The translations under genes and the position numbers were made by a program. A stretch of 64,000 bases of DNA from Paraburkholderia haematera (lineage in GTDB: Bacteria; Pseudomonadota; Gammaproteobacteria; Burkholderiales; Burkholderiaceae): NCBI RefSeq assembly GCF_905220975.1, contig NZ_CAJNBK010000015.1:1-64000 (forward strand), given 5' to 3'. The notes under the pieces are model-generated. The model saw only the letters and a program-made list of their open reading frames with translations. It was not told the DNA's origin and made no database searches. The first letter of the stretch is position 1, and every line of letters starts with the position of its first letter. Shown here piece by piece: positions 25,725 to 34,523 of this stretch.

Positions 25725-28297
25725 TGCAGGTGCTGCAACAGCGGTCCGCGAAACACGCGTGGGGCATGCGCGCCGCGTGGCTGTTGCTCGCGCTTGCCGC
25801 GGCGTTGTATTGCGGTTGGCGTTTCGCGGGACCATCGCCGCTGCAGACCAATCTGCTGGCGCTGTTGCCTGCCACCGAAGCGGATCCGGTTGCCGAAAAG
25901 GCGGTCGATACGCTGGCGGGCGCGCTCGGCGACCGCACTGTTTTTCTGGTCACCAGCAACGATGACGCGCACGCGAAAGCGGCAGCGAAGCAACTCGGCG
26001 CGTCATTGCAGAAGAGCGGGGCGTTCGGCTCGGTGACAGCGGAGTTGCCGCCGTTCGATCTGTCGCAGATCGCTGCGTTATACATGCCCTATCGCTTCGG
26101 TCTGCTGACGCCTGCCGACCGCGAAGCACTCGCAGGGAGCAATGCTTCAGCCGCGACCTCGCACGACGCCCCGAAGGAAGTCCCCTTGGGGGGCGCCCCG
26201 AAGGAAGTCCCCCTCCCCGCAGGAAGTCCCCTTGCGGGATTGAGGGACTCGCTCGCGCAGCGCATCTACAGCCCATTGCGCGGCGGCTTGAGCACGCCGC
26301 TCGCCGACGATCCGTTCGGCTGGCTCGAACACTGGCTCGGCGGTTTGCCGCTCGCGACGTCGAATCTCGAACTCGAAGACAACATGCTGGTGTCGCATCG
26401 CGGCGCGGCCACGAGCGTGTTGATTGTCGCCACGCTGCCGGGTTCGGCCTACGAATCGAAGACGCAGCACGCGGTGCTCGCCGCGCTCGCACAAGGTGAG
26501 AGTACGTTGAAGCAGGCGTTCCCCGACGTCTCGGTGGCGAGAGCCGGCGCGGTGTTTTACGCGGAATCGGCACGCAGCGCGTCGGAACACGAGGTGCACC
26601 TGATCGGCGTGGCGTCGCTGTGCGGGATTGCGCTCCTGATGATGTGGGTGTTCCGCTCGCCGCGGCTGTTGCTGCTCGGTTTCGTTTCGACGGCGTTAGG
26701 CATTGTCTGCGCGCTCGCGGTGACGATGCTGGTGTTCGGCCAATTGCATCTGTTGACGCTGGTGTTTGGCGCGAGCCTGATCGGCGAGGCGGTCGATTAT
26801 TCGATCCAGTATTTCGTGGTCTATCTCGGCGCGGGGCGCGATTGGGATTCGCGCCGCGGTGCGCGCGCGGTACGTCCGGCCTTGACGGTGGCACTGGCCA
26901 CCAGCCTGCTCGGCTACGCGATTCTCATGTGGGTGCCGTTCCCCGCGCTCAAGCAGATCGCCTGCTTCGCCATGGCGGGCATCGTTACGGCGTTTGCGTC
27001 CGTGCTGGGGTTGTTGCCCGCGCTGCTCACGCGCCCGCCAAAGCGCGGCCCGCAGCGCGTGTTCACCGGCGCGGCGCGGCTGCTGGCGCGCTGGCATCGC
27101 ACGATCGGCGGCAAGTGCGCATGGCTCGTTGCGGCGCTGTTGCTGATCGTGGCGATTCCCGGCTGGTTGCGTCTGACCAGCGACGACGATATCCATTTGC
27201 TGATCCAGCGCGATCCTTCGCTGGTTGCGCAGGAAGACACGGTGCGCGCGGCGGTCGGCGTGGATAACAGCGCACAGTTCTTCGTGGTGCGTGGGGATAC
27301 GCCGGAGATCGTGTTGCAACGCGCTGAAGCGCTGGGCGCGAAGCTGGACGGCTTGAACGGCACGGCGAACAAGGTCGGCAGCTATCAGTCGGTAGCGCAA
27401 TTCGTGCCGTCCGCGAAACAGCAGAACGAAGATCGTGCATCGCTCGCGCAGCATGTGTTCAACGATCCCGCGGCATTGCGCGCCACGCTGTTGCAGGCAG
27501 GATTCAAAGACGAAGTCGCCGACGCCTGGCTCGCCGCCTATGCGAAACCGCAGCCGCCGCTCACGGTCGACACGTGGCTCGCCGCGCCGTGGTCGCAGCC
27601 GTACAGGCATCTGTGGCTGGGTGTTGTCGATTCGGCCACCAAAGCGTATGCCGCAGTCGTGATTCCACAAGGCGTGACGCCGCAGAACGAGCCCGCACTG
27701 ATCGCCACCGCGCAGTCGCTGCCCGGCGTTGTATTCGTCGACAAGGCGGCGAGCGTGTCGAAACTGTTCGGCGCGTATCGGGTGGATAGCGGCTGGTGGC
27801 TCGGCGGGGCGCTCGCGCTCGTGCTCGTCCTGCTGATACTGCGGTACGCCCCAAAGAAGGTCCTCCCGGAGGGCGCCCCGCAGACAGTCTCCGGCCGCGA
27901 AGGAAGTCCCCTTGGGGGATTGGCGGACCGCGTGCGCGGTGGCATTGCCGTGACGCTTCCTGTGTTGCTCGCGGTCGGTGTCACGCTCGCCGTGTTCGGT
28001 TACGTTCAGGTGCCGCTCAATCTTTTCAACTGGCTCGCGCTAATGCTGGTGCTCGGCGTTGGCGCAAACTATGCGGTGTTTCTGCGCGAAGGCTGCTTGC
28101 GCGCGGACGCCGATCTCGGCGCGGTGTGGACCGGCGTGCTGCTTTCAGCGGCCACCACGCTGCTGTCGTTCGGCATGCTCGGCATGAGTGCGATGCCCGC
28201 GCTGAAGAGTTTCGGCGCCACGCTCGCGCTCGGCATTGCGGTATCGGTGCTGCTCGCGCCGATCGGCATGCCATCGGAATCAAGGAGGGTCGCATGA
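25724..28297 (+). CDS. MMPL/RND-family exporter of the aryl polyene operon
   Basis: An 857-residue inner-membrane transporter. One transmembrane helix at about 16-35 is followed by a large periplasmic loop, a five-helix bundle (about 285-430), a second helix and loop (about 465-690), and a last bundle (about 688-850). This is the duplicated RND architecture also seen in HpnN and MmpL. It presumably moves the lipid-linked polyene out of the inner membrane to the LolA-like carrier. Two inserts of 27 residues each (149-175 and 709-735) are related in sequence and sit in loops; see the separate entries. The ATG is in the TAATG junction with the previous gene, and the stop overlaps the next start. 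Confidence 0.86.
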   Translation: MQVLQQRSAKHAWGMRAAWLLLALAAALYCGWRFAGPSPLQTNLLALLPATEADPVAEKAVDTLAGALGDRTVFLVTSNDDAHAKAAAKQLGASLQKSGAFGSVTAELPPFDLSQIAALYMPYRFGLLTPADREALAGSNASAATSHDAPKEVPLGGAPKEVPLPAGSPLAGLRDSLAQRIYSPLRGGLSTPLADDPFGWLEHWLGGLPLATSNLELEDNMLVSHRGAATSVLIVATLPGSAYESKTQHAVLAALAQGESTLKQAFPDVSVARAGAVFYAESARSASEHEVHLIGVASLCGIALLMMWVFRSPRLLLLGFVSTALGIVCALAVTMLVFGQLHLLTLVFGASLIGEAVDYSIQYFVVYLGAGRDWDSRRGARAVRPALTVALATSLLGYAILMWVPFPALKQIACFAMAGIVTAFASVLGLLPALLTRPPKRGPQRVFTGAARLLARWHRTIGGKCAWLVAALLLIVAIPGWLRLTSDDDIHLLIQRDPSLVAQEDTVRAAVGVDNSAQFFVVRGDTPEIVLQRAEALGAKLDGLNGTANKVGSYQSVAQFVPSAKQQNEDRASLAQHVFNDPAALRATLLQAGFKDEVADAWLAAYAKPQPPLTVDTWLAAPWSQPYRHLWLGVVDSATKAYAAVVIPQGVTPQNEPALIATAQSLPGVVFVDKAASVSKLFGAYRVDSGWWLGGALALVLVLLILRYAPKKVLPEGAPQTVSGREGSPLGGLADRVRGGIAVTLPVLLAVGVTLAVFGYVQVPLNLFNWLALMLVLGVGANYAVFLREGCLRADADLGAVWTGVLLSAATTLLSFGMLGMSAMPALKSFGATLALGIAVSVLLAPIGMPSESRRVA
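26168..26248 (+). repeat. In-frame 27-codon insert, copy 1, in the MMPL exporter
   Basis: 81 nt encoding residues 149-175 (APKEVPLGGAPKEVPL... ending GLRD). It is built from three imperfect copies of GGAAGTCCCC within the element. It lies in the first periplasmic loop and reads like low-complexity spacer, unlike the flanking sequence. Confidence 0.8.
27848..27928 (+). repeat. In-frame 27-codon insert, copy 2, in the MMPL exporter
   Basis: 81 nt encoding residues 709-735 (APKKVLPEGAPQTV... ending GLAD). It has the same length and reading frame as copy 1, and 15 of 27 residues are identical. It carries GAAGGAAGTCCCCTTGGGGG and sits in the loop between two transmembrane helices of the C-terminal half. 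Confidence 0.8.
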
Positions 28298-29478
28298 AGG
28301 CGCCATCGGTATATTTGCACGCGCTCGGCATGATCAATGCCCTCGGCAGCGACCTCGACGCAATCGTCCCGGCGCTTGCCGCCGCTCACGCTCCCGGTAT
28401 GGCGAACGCGCATACGGGCATTGGCGAAGCGTTTGTCGGCAGCGTGCTCGCGCCGCTCGATCTGGCGCCGCCGGCCGCGCTCGCGCGTTACGACTGCCGC
28501 AATAACCGCCTGTTGCTGGCCGCGCTGGCGCAGATCGCGCCGGCGGTCGAAGCGGCGCGCGAGCGTTACGGCGCGCATCGGATCGGCGTGGTGCTCGGCA
28601 CTAGCACGTCGGGCATCGAAGCGGCCGAAGCCGCGTTCGTCTACCAGGCGCAAGCGGGCGACCTGCCCGCCAACTTCAACTATCGGCAGATGGAAATCGG
28701 CACCGCCGCGCCGTTTGCCGCCGCCGCGCTCGGTGTGCAAGGCCCGGCGTTTACGATCTCGACCGCATGCACCTCGAGCGCGAAGGCTTTTGCGTCGGCA
28801 CGCCGGCTGCTGCAATTGCGGCTATGCGATGCGGTGGTGGCGGGCGGCGTCGATTCGCTGTGCGAGCTGACGGTGCAGGGTTTTGCATCGCTCGAATCGA
28901 CCAGCGGCGTGCGCACCAATCCGATGAGCCGCAATCGCTGCGGGATCAACGTCGGCGAAGGCGCGGCGGTGTTCCTGATGAGCCGCGACGAAGCGCCAGT
29001 GCGGCTCGCGGGCGTCGGCGAATCGAGCGATGCGCATCATATTTCTTCGCCTGACCCGCTAGGTGTGGGTGGGGAACTCGCACTGCGCGCGGCGCTGGCC
29101 GATGCGGGCGTCGCTTCGTCGGCGATCGGCTATGTGAATCTTCATGCCACCGCCACGCGCAAGAACGACGACATGGAAGCGAAGCTGATGGCGCGCGTCT
29201 TCCCCAACGGCGTGGCGACGAGCGGCACCAAGCCGCTGACGGGTCACCAGCTCGGCGCGGCGGGCGCAACCGAACTCGCCTTCGCGTGGCTGACGCTTGC
29301 GCGTGAGAACGTGCCGCTGCCGCGTCATCTGTGGGACGGCGACGCCGATCCCGCTTTGCCGGCGCTGGATCTGGTCGAAACCGAGCGCTTCCTGCCGCGC
29401 GGTGCCGGAACGCAATGCGTGATGAGCAATTCGTTTGCGTTCGGCGGCAGCAATGTCAGCCTGATCCTTGAACGGTGA
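28294..29478 (+). CDS. Beta-ketoacyl-ACP synthase, first of three
   Basis: A 394-residue condensing enzyme with the full Cys-His-His triad: C159 in STACTSSAKA, His in NLHATATRKNDD and His in TGHQLGAAGA. Being complete, it is catalytic, unlike the ketosynthase-like protein at the start of the operon. It may pair with that chain-length factor (ApeO-type) or perform early condensation. The start has AAGGAGG upstream and shares ATGA with the exporter stop. It is smaller than FabF (about 412 aa) and more divergent in the N-terminal half. Confidence 0.87.
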   Translation: MKAPSVYLHALGMINALGSDLDAIVPALAAAHAPGMANAHTGIGEAFVGSVLAPLDLAPPAALARYDCRNNRLLLAALAQIAPAVEAARERYGAHRIGVVLGTSTSGIEAAEAAFVYQAQAGDLPANFNYRQMEIGTAAPFAAAALGVQGPAFTISTACTSSAKAFASARRLLQLRLCDAVVAGGVDSLCELTVQGFASLESTSGVRTNPMSRNRCGINVGEGAAVFLMSRDEAPVRLAGVGESSDAHHISSPDPLGVGGELALRAALADAGVASSAIGYVNLHATATRKNDDMEAKLMARVFPNGVATSGTKPLTGHQLGAAGATELAFAWLTLARENVPLPRHLWDGDADPALPALDLVETERFLPRGAGTQCVMSNSFAFGGSNVSLILER

Positions 29479-29972
29479 CGCGCGCGATGACCCAGACGCC
29501 CTCCATTCAGGATCTCGTCCTGCAACCGATCGAAGCGATCATCCCGCATCGCGGCACCATGCTGTTGATCGACGCTGTGAGCACCTTCAGCGAAGAGGCG
29601 CTCAGCGCGCGAGCAACGGTCCGTGCCGACGCCTGGTATGCCGACGCCGACGGCGCGATGCCGGCATGGATCGGTATCGAGTTGATGGCGCAGGCCATCG
29701 CCGCGCACGTCGCGCTGCTCGCCATGCGCGGTGGCGGTAAAACGCGTCCCGGTGTCCTGCTCGGCTCGCGCAGCTACAAAGCTTTGCAGGCGTCATTTGC
29801 CGGCGGAGCCGAGTTGCTGATCCACGCCACAGAATTACTGCGCAGCGAAGAAGGCCACGGCGCCTACGAATGCACGATCCACCACGGCGATGTATGTTGC
29901 GTCGAGGCGGTCATCAAGGTCTTTCAGCCGCCTGATTTTCAGTCATTCATCGAAGGGAGTTTCAGTTCATGA
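29475..29972 (+). CDS. Hotdog-fold 3-hydroxyacyl-ACP dehydratase (ApeP-like)
   Basis: A 165-residue single-domain hotdog protein. PHRGTMLLIDAV (residues about 24-35) carries the His of the FabZ-like site, and WIGIELMAQAIAAHVAL is the central helix with the conserved Glu. It is expected to dehydrate the 3-hydroxy intermediate to the trans-enoyl form; with no enoyl reductase in the operon, the double bonds accumulate as a polyene. The start is GTG at 29475 (GTGA overlap) or ATG at 29487. It overlaps the ketoreductase by 4 nt. Confidence 0.86.
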   Translation: MTRAMTQTPSIQDLVLQPIEAIIPHRGTMLLIDAVSTFSEEALSARATVRADAWYADADGAMPAWIGIELMAQAIAAHVALLAMRGGGKTRPGVLLGSRSYKALQASFAGGAELLIHATELLRSEEGHGAYECTIHHGDVCCVEAVIKVFQPPDFQSFIEGSFSS

Positions 29973-30694
29973 GCCGGCGTGTTCTCGTTACCGGCGCAAG
30001 CCGCGGCATTGGCCGTGCGATTGCGTACAAGTTGGCCGCCGACGGCTTCGCGGTGTCGGTGCATTGCCGCACGGGCCGCACTGAAGCCGAAGCTGTCGCA
30101 ACGGGTATCGCCGCGCAAGGCGGCGCGGCGCGCGTGCTGCAATTCGACGTGCGTGAGCGCGCCGTGTGCCGTGAGGTGCTCGAAGCGGATGTCGCGGCGC
30201 ACGGCCCGTACTACGGCATTGTGTGCAGCGCGGGCGTGACCCGCGACGGCGCGTTCCCCGCGCTGACCGAGGAAGACTGGGACATCGTGATCGAAACGGG
30301 TCTCGACTCGTTCTACAACGTCGTCCATCCACTAACCATGCCGATGGTGCGGGCGAAGAAAGGCGGGCGCATTGTCACGATCGCGTCGGTCTCCGGCGTG
30401 ATGGGCAATCGCGGCCAGGTCAACTACAGTGCGGCGAAAGCCGGCCTGATCGGCGCGACCAAGGCGCTCGCCGTCGAACTGGCCACGCGCAATATCACCG
30501 TCAATTGCGTCGCGCCGGGTTTGATCGAAACCGGCATGCTCGATGAGATGCCGCTCGAACATGCATTGAAGACGGTGCCGATGAACCGCGTCGGCCAGCC
30601 CGCCGAAGTGGCGTCCGTGGTCAGCTTTCTGATGTCGGATGCGGCCTCGTACGTCACGCGCCAGGTGATCGGCGTCAACGGTGGGATGGTGTGA
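29969..30694 (+). CDS. 3-oxoacyl-ACP reductase (FabG-like, ApeQ-type)
   Basis: A 241-residue classical short-chain dehydrogenase. The NADP-binding TGASRGIGRA is at 8-17, the structural SAG motif is followed by VTRDG, and the catalytic Ser-Tyr-Lys lies in IASVSGVMGNRGQVNYSAAKAGL. It reduces the 3-keto intermediate after each condensation. It overlaps the dehydratase stop (ATGA) and the next ketosynthase start. All catalytic residues are intact. Confidence 0.92.
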   Translation: MSRRVLVTGASRGIGRAIAYKLAADGFAVSVHCRTGRTEAEAVATGIAAQGGAARVLQFDVRERAVCREVLEADVAAHGPYYGIVCSAGVTRDGAFPALTEEDWDIVIETGLDSFYNVVHPLTMPMVRAKKGGRIVTIASVSGVMGNRGQVNYSAAKAGLIGATKALAVELATRNITVNCVAPGLIETGMLDEMPLEHALKTVPMNRVGQPAEVASVVSFLMSDAASYVTRQVIGVNGGMV

Positions 30695-31920
30695 TGAAGC
30701 GCGTCGTCATTACCGGCATGGGGGGCGTCACGGCGTTCGGCGATAGCTGGGACGTGATCGAAGCGCGCCTGAAGCGTGGCGTGAACGCAGTGCGCCGGAT
30801 GCCAGAGTGGGATTACTTCGAGTCGCTGCATACGCGGCTCGCGTGTCCGTTGCCGGGCTTCACGCCGCCCGCGCATTATCCGCGCAAGAAAACCCGCTCG
30901 ATGGGACCGGTGTCCATGTACTCGGTGCGCGCGAGCGAACTGGCGCTAGCCGACGCCGGCCTCGCCGAAGACGCCAGCATCAGGGACGGTCGCATGGGCG
31001 TTGCCTATGGTTCGTCGTCGGGCTCGGTACAGCCGATTCGCGCGTTCGGCACGATGCTCGAAACCGGCTCGATGAGCGACGTCACGTCGAACAGCTACGT
31101 ACAGATGATGCCGCACACCACGGCGGTCAACGTTAGCCTGTTCTGGGATCTGAAGGGGCGGATCATCCCGACCTCGTGCGCGTGCGCGTCGGGCAGTCAG
31201 GCGATCGGCTACGCGTATGAAGCCATCCAGGCCGGCAAGCAGACGCTGATGCTCGCGGGCGGCGCGGAAGAAATTTCGGGCCCGGCAGTCGCCGTGTTCG
31301 ACACGCTGTACGCGACCAGCACGCGCAACGACGAACCGCATCTCACGCCGCGTCCGTTCGATGCCGCGCGCGACGGCCTCGTGGTCGGCGAAGGCGCGGC
31401 GACGCTGGTGCTCGAAGAATATGAACACGCGGTGGCGCGCGGCGCGCGGATTCATGCAGAGATTGTCGGTTTCGGCTGCAATTCGGACGGCGCGCACATG
31501 ACCCAGCCGACCGCCGAAACCATGGCGCTTGCCATGCAGCTCGCACTCAGGGATGCACAGCTGCCGCCGGAAGCGATCGCCTATGTGAACGCGCACGGCA
31601 CGTCGACGGACCGCGGTGACATTGCTGAAAGCCATGCGACCGCGCAGACCTTCGGCGCACGCATGCCGATCAGTTCGCTCAAGAGCTATGTCGGCCATAC
31701 GCTCGGCGCATGCGGTGCGCTGGAGGCGTGGTGGACCATCGAAATGATGAAGCGCAACTGGTATGCGCCGACCTTGAACCTGGAGAACGTCGATCCGGCC
31801 TGCGCGCCGCTCGATTACATCGTCGGCACGGGGCGTGAGATCGACGCTGAACATGTGATGAGCAACAACTTCGCGTTCGGCGGCATCAACACGTCGCTGA
31901 TTTTCAGGCGCGTTCGATGA
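30694..31920 (+). CDS. Beta-ketoacyl-ACP synthase, second of three (FabF-like)
   Basis: A 408-residue condensing enzyme with C164 in CACASGSQAIGYAYEAI, His in NAHGTSTDRGD and His in KSYVGHTLGACGA. It is close to FabF in length and motif spacing and corresponds to the ApeO/ApeR-type elongating ketosynthase. It probably drives iterative two-carbon extension. The ATG at 30694 lies in the TGATG junction with the ketoreductase (an alternative GTG starts at 30691), and its stop overlaps the next start. Confidence 0.9.
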   Translation: MKRVVITGMGGVTAFGDSWDVIEARLKRGVNAVRRMPEWDYFESLHTRLACPLPGFTPPAHYPRKKTRSMGPVSMYSVRASELALADAGLAEDASIRDGRMGVAYGSSSGSVQPIRAFGTMLETGSMSDVTSNSYVQMMPHTTAVNVSLFWDLKGRIIPTSCACASGSQAIGYAYEAIQAGKQTLMLAGGAEEISGPAVAVFDTLYATSTRNDEPHLTPRPFDAARDGLVVGEGAATLVLEEYEHAVARGARIHAEIVGFGCNSDGAHMTQPTAETMALAMQLALRDAQLPPEAIAYVNAHGTSTDRGDIAESHATAQTFGARMPISSLKSYVGHTLGACGALEAWWTIEMMKRNWYAPTLNLENVDPACAPLDYIVGTGREIDAEHVMSNNFAFGGINTSLIFRRVR

Positions 31921-33146
31921 GCATGCCGCTGCAACGCGTCGTCGTCACCGGCATGGGGATCGTGTCGTGCCTCGGCAATACGCTCGACGACGTGTCCGCC
32001 GCGTTGCGCGCGGGCCGCTCGCGCATCGAGCGGATCGAAGCGTGGCGTGAGCGCGGTTTCGGCTCGCAGGTGGCGGGCGTCGCATCGGTCGCGCAGGAGC
32101 CGCCGTTCGAGCGCAAGTTCGAACGCTTCATGGGCGACACCGCGCGCTTTGCGTGCCACGCAGCGAAGAAAGCAATCGGCGATGCCGGGCTCGATCCCGC
32201 CGCGTTGCGCTCGCCGCTCGCCGGTGCGGTGATCGGTTCGGGCGTCGGCGCGCTGTCGAGTTACGACGCGGCCGTGTCGATCGGAAATACCCGCGGCGTC
32301 GACAAAGTGCCGCCGTACACGGTTCCGCATACGATGAGCAGCACCGCGTCGGCCAATGTCGCGCAGGTGTTCGGACTCGAAGGCGTGAGCTATTCGCCGT
32401 CGTCGGCGTGCACGACGTCGACGCTCGCGATCGGCCAGGCGATGCAGCTGATCCAGACGGGCCGCCAGCAGATTGTGCTGGCGGGCGGCAGCGAGTCGCT
32501 GCACGACAACGTGACGCTGATGTTCGACGCCATGGGTGCGTTGTCGCGCGGCTTTAACGACATGCCGCAGCACGCTTCGCGTCCCTACGATATGGCGCGC
32601 GACGGCTTCGTGATCGCTGCGGGCGGTGGCGTGCTGGTGCTCGAATCGCTCGATCACGCGTTGGCGCGCGGCGCCCGTATTTACGCCGAGCTGACCGGTT
32701 TCGGCGATTGCACGGACGCTGCCGGCATGGTTGCACCGCGTGCGGCCGGCATCGCGCGCGCGATGCGCGGTGCGCTGGCCGAAGCGGGCAAGGATCCGGA
32801 CTACATCAACACACACGCACCGTCGACGCCGCTTGGCGATGTCGAGGAACTGCGGGCCTTGAGCGATGTATTCGGCAGTCAGGTCCCTGCGTTCTCGTCG
32901 ACCAAGGGCATGACCGGGCATCCGCTTGGCGCATGCGGCGCGCACGAGGCGATCTACACGATGCTGATGATGCGCGACGGTTTCATCGCGGGGACGGCGG
33001 GCATCGAGACGCCGGATCCGGGCGTCGATGGCATGCCGCTCGTACGCACGACGCGCGACGCGCGCATTGGTACGGCGATGTCAATTTCATTCGGGTTCGG
33101 CGGCAGTTGCGCGAGCCTGATGTTTGAAGTGTGGCAGGGCGGTTAA
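31917..33146 (+). CDS. Beta-ketoacyl-ACP synthase, third of three (FabB-like)
   Basis: A 409-residue condensing enzyme with C165 in SACTTSTLAIGQAMQLI, His in NTHAPSTPLGD and His in KGMTGHPLGACGA. The TMSSTASANVAQVFGLEG segment and TP in the first His motif resemble FabB rather than FabF. A FabB-like partner in aryl polyene operons (ApeR) has been proposed to help initiation or to feed the pathway from fatty acid synthesis. It overlaps the previous gene by 4 nt. It is the last biosynthetic gene of the coupled series. Confidence 0.89.
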   Translation: MSMPLQRVVVTGMGIVSCLGNTLDDVSAALRAGRSRIERIEAWRERGFGSQVAGVASVAQEPPFERKFERFMGDTARFACHAAKKAIGDAGLDPAALRSPLAGAVIGSGVGALSSYDAAVSIGNTRGVDKVPPYTVPHTMSSTASANVAQVFGLEGVSYSPSSACTTSTLAIGQAMQLIQTGRQQIVLAGGSESLHDNVTLMFDAMGALSRGFNDMPQHASRPYDMARDGFVIAAGGGVLVLESLDHALARGARIYAELTGFGDCTDAAGMVAPRAAGIARAMRGALAEAGKDPDYINTHAPSTPLGDVEELRALSDVFGSQVPAFSSTKGMTGHPLGACGAHEAIYTMLMMRDGFIAGTAGIETPDPGVDGMPLVRTTRDARIGTAMSISFGFGGSCASLMFEVWQGG

Positions 33147-33181
33147 AACGGCCGTCATCTAAAAAAACGAGGGTAATGAAA

Positions 33182-33604
33182 ATGAAAAAACGTTTTGTGC
33201 TGGGTGCGCTGGCAGTCGTGGTGCTGACGCAGGCAGGATGTGCCACGGACGTGAAGTCGCTGCCGCTCGCGGCGGCGGGCGGCCAGTCGAGCGGCGGTGT
33301 GCCGGTCTATTTCGGCCAGCAGAACCACCCCGCGGTGACGGCCAATCTGGGCGACGTATCCTACTCAGTGCGGATTGCGCGCAAGGTGTTGAGTCCCGAA
33401 GACGCCTGCCACGAAGCGCTGGCCGAAGCCGTGCAGAAGCTGCGCACGGCGGCCCATGCACGCAACGCCAATGCCGTGATCGACGTATCGACGCGCTTTC
33501 ATAGCACCGAGACCAACTCGTCGACCGACTTCACCTGCGGCGTGAGCCCGAGCGCTGCCGCGATCGCGGTGAAGGGCCAGTTGGTCGTGCTGGAAGCGAA
33601 CTAA
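33182..33604 (+). CDS. Small exported protein at the end of the polyene operon
   Basis: A 140-residue protein with a signal peptide (MKKRFVLGALAVVVLTQAGCATDV). The AGC site resembles a lipobox, but the residue three positions before Cys is Gln rather than Leu, so lipidation is doubtful. Mature features are VPVYFGQQNHPAVTANLGDVSYSVRI, an Ala-rich helix HEALAEAVQKLRTAAHARNANAVIDV, and a Cys pair that could form a disulfide. Relatives are often labelled excinuclease subunit without reason. It starts 35 nt after the last ketosynthase with GAGGG 8 nt upstream, so it is probably in the operon. Function is unknown. Confidence 0.65.
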   Translation: MKKRFVLGALAVVVLTQAGCATDVKSLPLAAAGGQSSGGVPVYFGQQNHPAVTANLGDVSYSVRIARKVLSPEDACHEALAEAVQKLRTAAHARNANAVIDVSTRFHSTETNSSTDFTCGVSPSAAAIAVKGQLVVLEAN

Positions 33605-33654
33605 ACCGGGTTGGAAATGGGCGAGGCTGCGAAAGTCAGCGCGCCTTGATGCTC

Positions 33655-33684
33655 GCTCAGGCGATGGCGCGCCATCGCCTGAGC
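33655..33684. repeat. Perfect 30-bp palindrome between convergent genes
   Basis: GCTCAGGCGATGGCG (33655-33669) is followed directly by its exact reverse complement (33670-33684), with no spacer. It lies between the end of the polyene operon and the convergent methyltransferase gene, ending 4 nt before the latter's stop codon. There is no T-run. It may act as a transcription brake in both directions or as a protein site. Confidence 0.85.
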
Positions 33685-33688
33685 AGAT

Positions 33689-34417
33689 TCAATCCGCCTT
33701 GAGCGCCGCGACATTGACCAGCGTTTCACGCCGCTTGCCAGGCTGCGGACGGTACAGGCCGAGGCGTTCAAGCAGACCGAAGTCTGTTGCGCGACTCCAC
33801 CAGAGATACGGCAGCGAGACGTTGCGATGACCGAAGCTGAAACCGCCGCGACGAATCATGTCGAGGTAGCCGTCGGCGCTTTTCTGCACATGCATGGGAT
33901 GGCGGAACAGCAGCCGGATCACCCACGATTTGATGTACGCGTCGGTGGATTCGGCGAACAGCAGGATGCCGCCTGGTTTGAGCACGCGGCGGAATTCGGC
34001 GAGCGCGCGGTCCTGCTCGACGAGATGGTGGAAGGTTTGATGGCAGAACACGATGTCGGCGCCGGCATCGGGCAGCGGCAATTGCGCGCAGTCGCCGTGC
34101 AGCACGTCGATGTCGGCGAGCTTGCCGCGGCAAGCGTAGGCTGCATGGGCGGCAAGCGTCAGCGACGGTTCGTGAAAATCGACACCGACAATGCGGCGCG
34201 GCTTGAACGCGTCGGCGAGCAGGCGGAACGAAATGCCTTGCCCGCAGCCGACGTCGACGATAACCGGCGCGGTGGGCAACGGCGCGTCGATCAGCCGTTT
34301 GAGGTCGTTGATCGCGACCCGCAGAACATGATGTTCCCACGTATAGGTACGCAGGAACCAGATCCCGAAGGCCGTTTCCGGCACGAAAGGCACTCTGGAT
34401 GTTTCGGATGGCGACAC
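33689..34417 (-). CDS. SAM-dependent class I methyltransferase next to the polyene operon
   Basis: A 242-residue Rossmann-fold methyltransferase. Motif I is VDVGCGQGISFRLLAD (about 50-65), with the acidic residue VGVDF in motif II, then GDCAQLPLPDAGADIVFCHQTFHHLVEQDRALAEFRRVLKPGG (motifs III-V). This is a UbiE/methyltransferase-11 pattern that acts on a small molecule. The start is GTG at 34417 with GGAGA 8 nt upstream (read as MSPSETSRVPF); longer frames lack a site. It is divergent from the halogenase-like gene 106 bp away, with its own promoter. An O-methylation of the aryl head group, as in xanthomonadins, is the natural guess. Confidence 0.82.
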   Translation of the reverse strand: MSPSETSRVPFVPETAFGIWFLRTYTWEHHVLRVAINDLKRLIDAPLPTAPVIVDVGCGQGISFRLLADAFKPRRIVGVDFHEPSLTLAAHAAYACRGKLADIDVLHGDCAQLPLPDAGADIVFCHQTFHHLVEQDRALAEFRRVLKPGGILLFAESTDAYIKSWVIRLLFRHPMHVQKSADGYLDMIRRGGFSFGHRNVSLPYLWWSRATDFGLLERLGLYRPQPGKRRETLVNVAALKAD

Positions 34418-34523
34418 GCTGGGCTCTCCGGCGAAATATTGTTCTTGCTGCAACGCGTAATTGTAACGAGAAGTAAGAGTGCAGCGTAAAGCAGTTCCAG
34501 GCAAGCAAACGATTGAGGCAACT

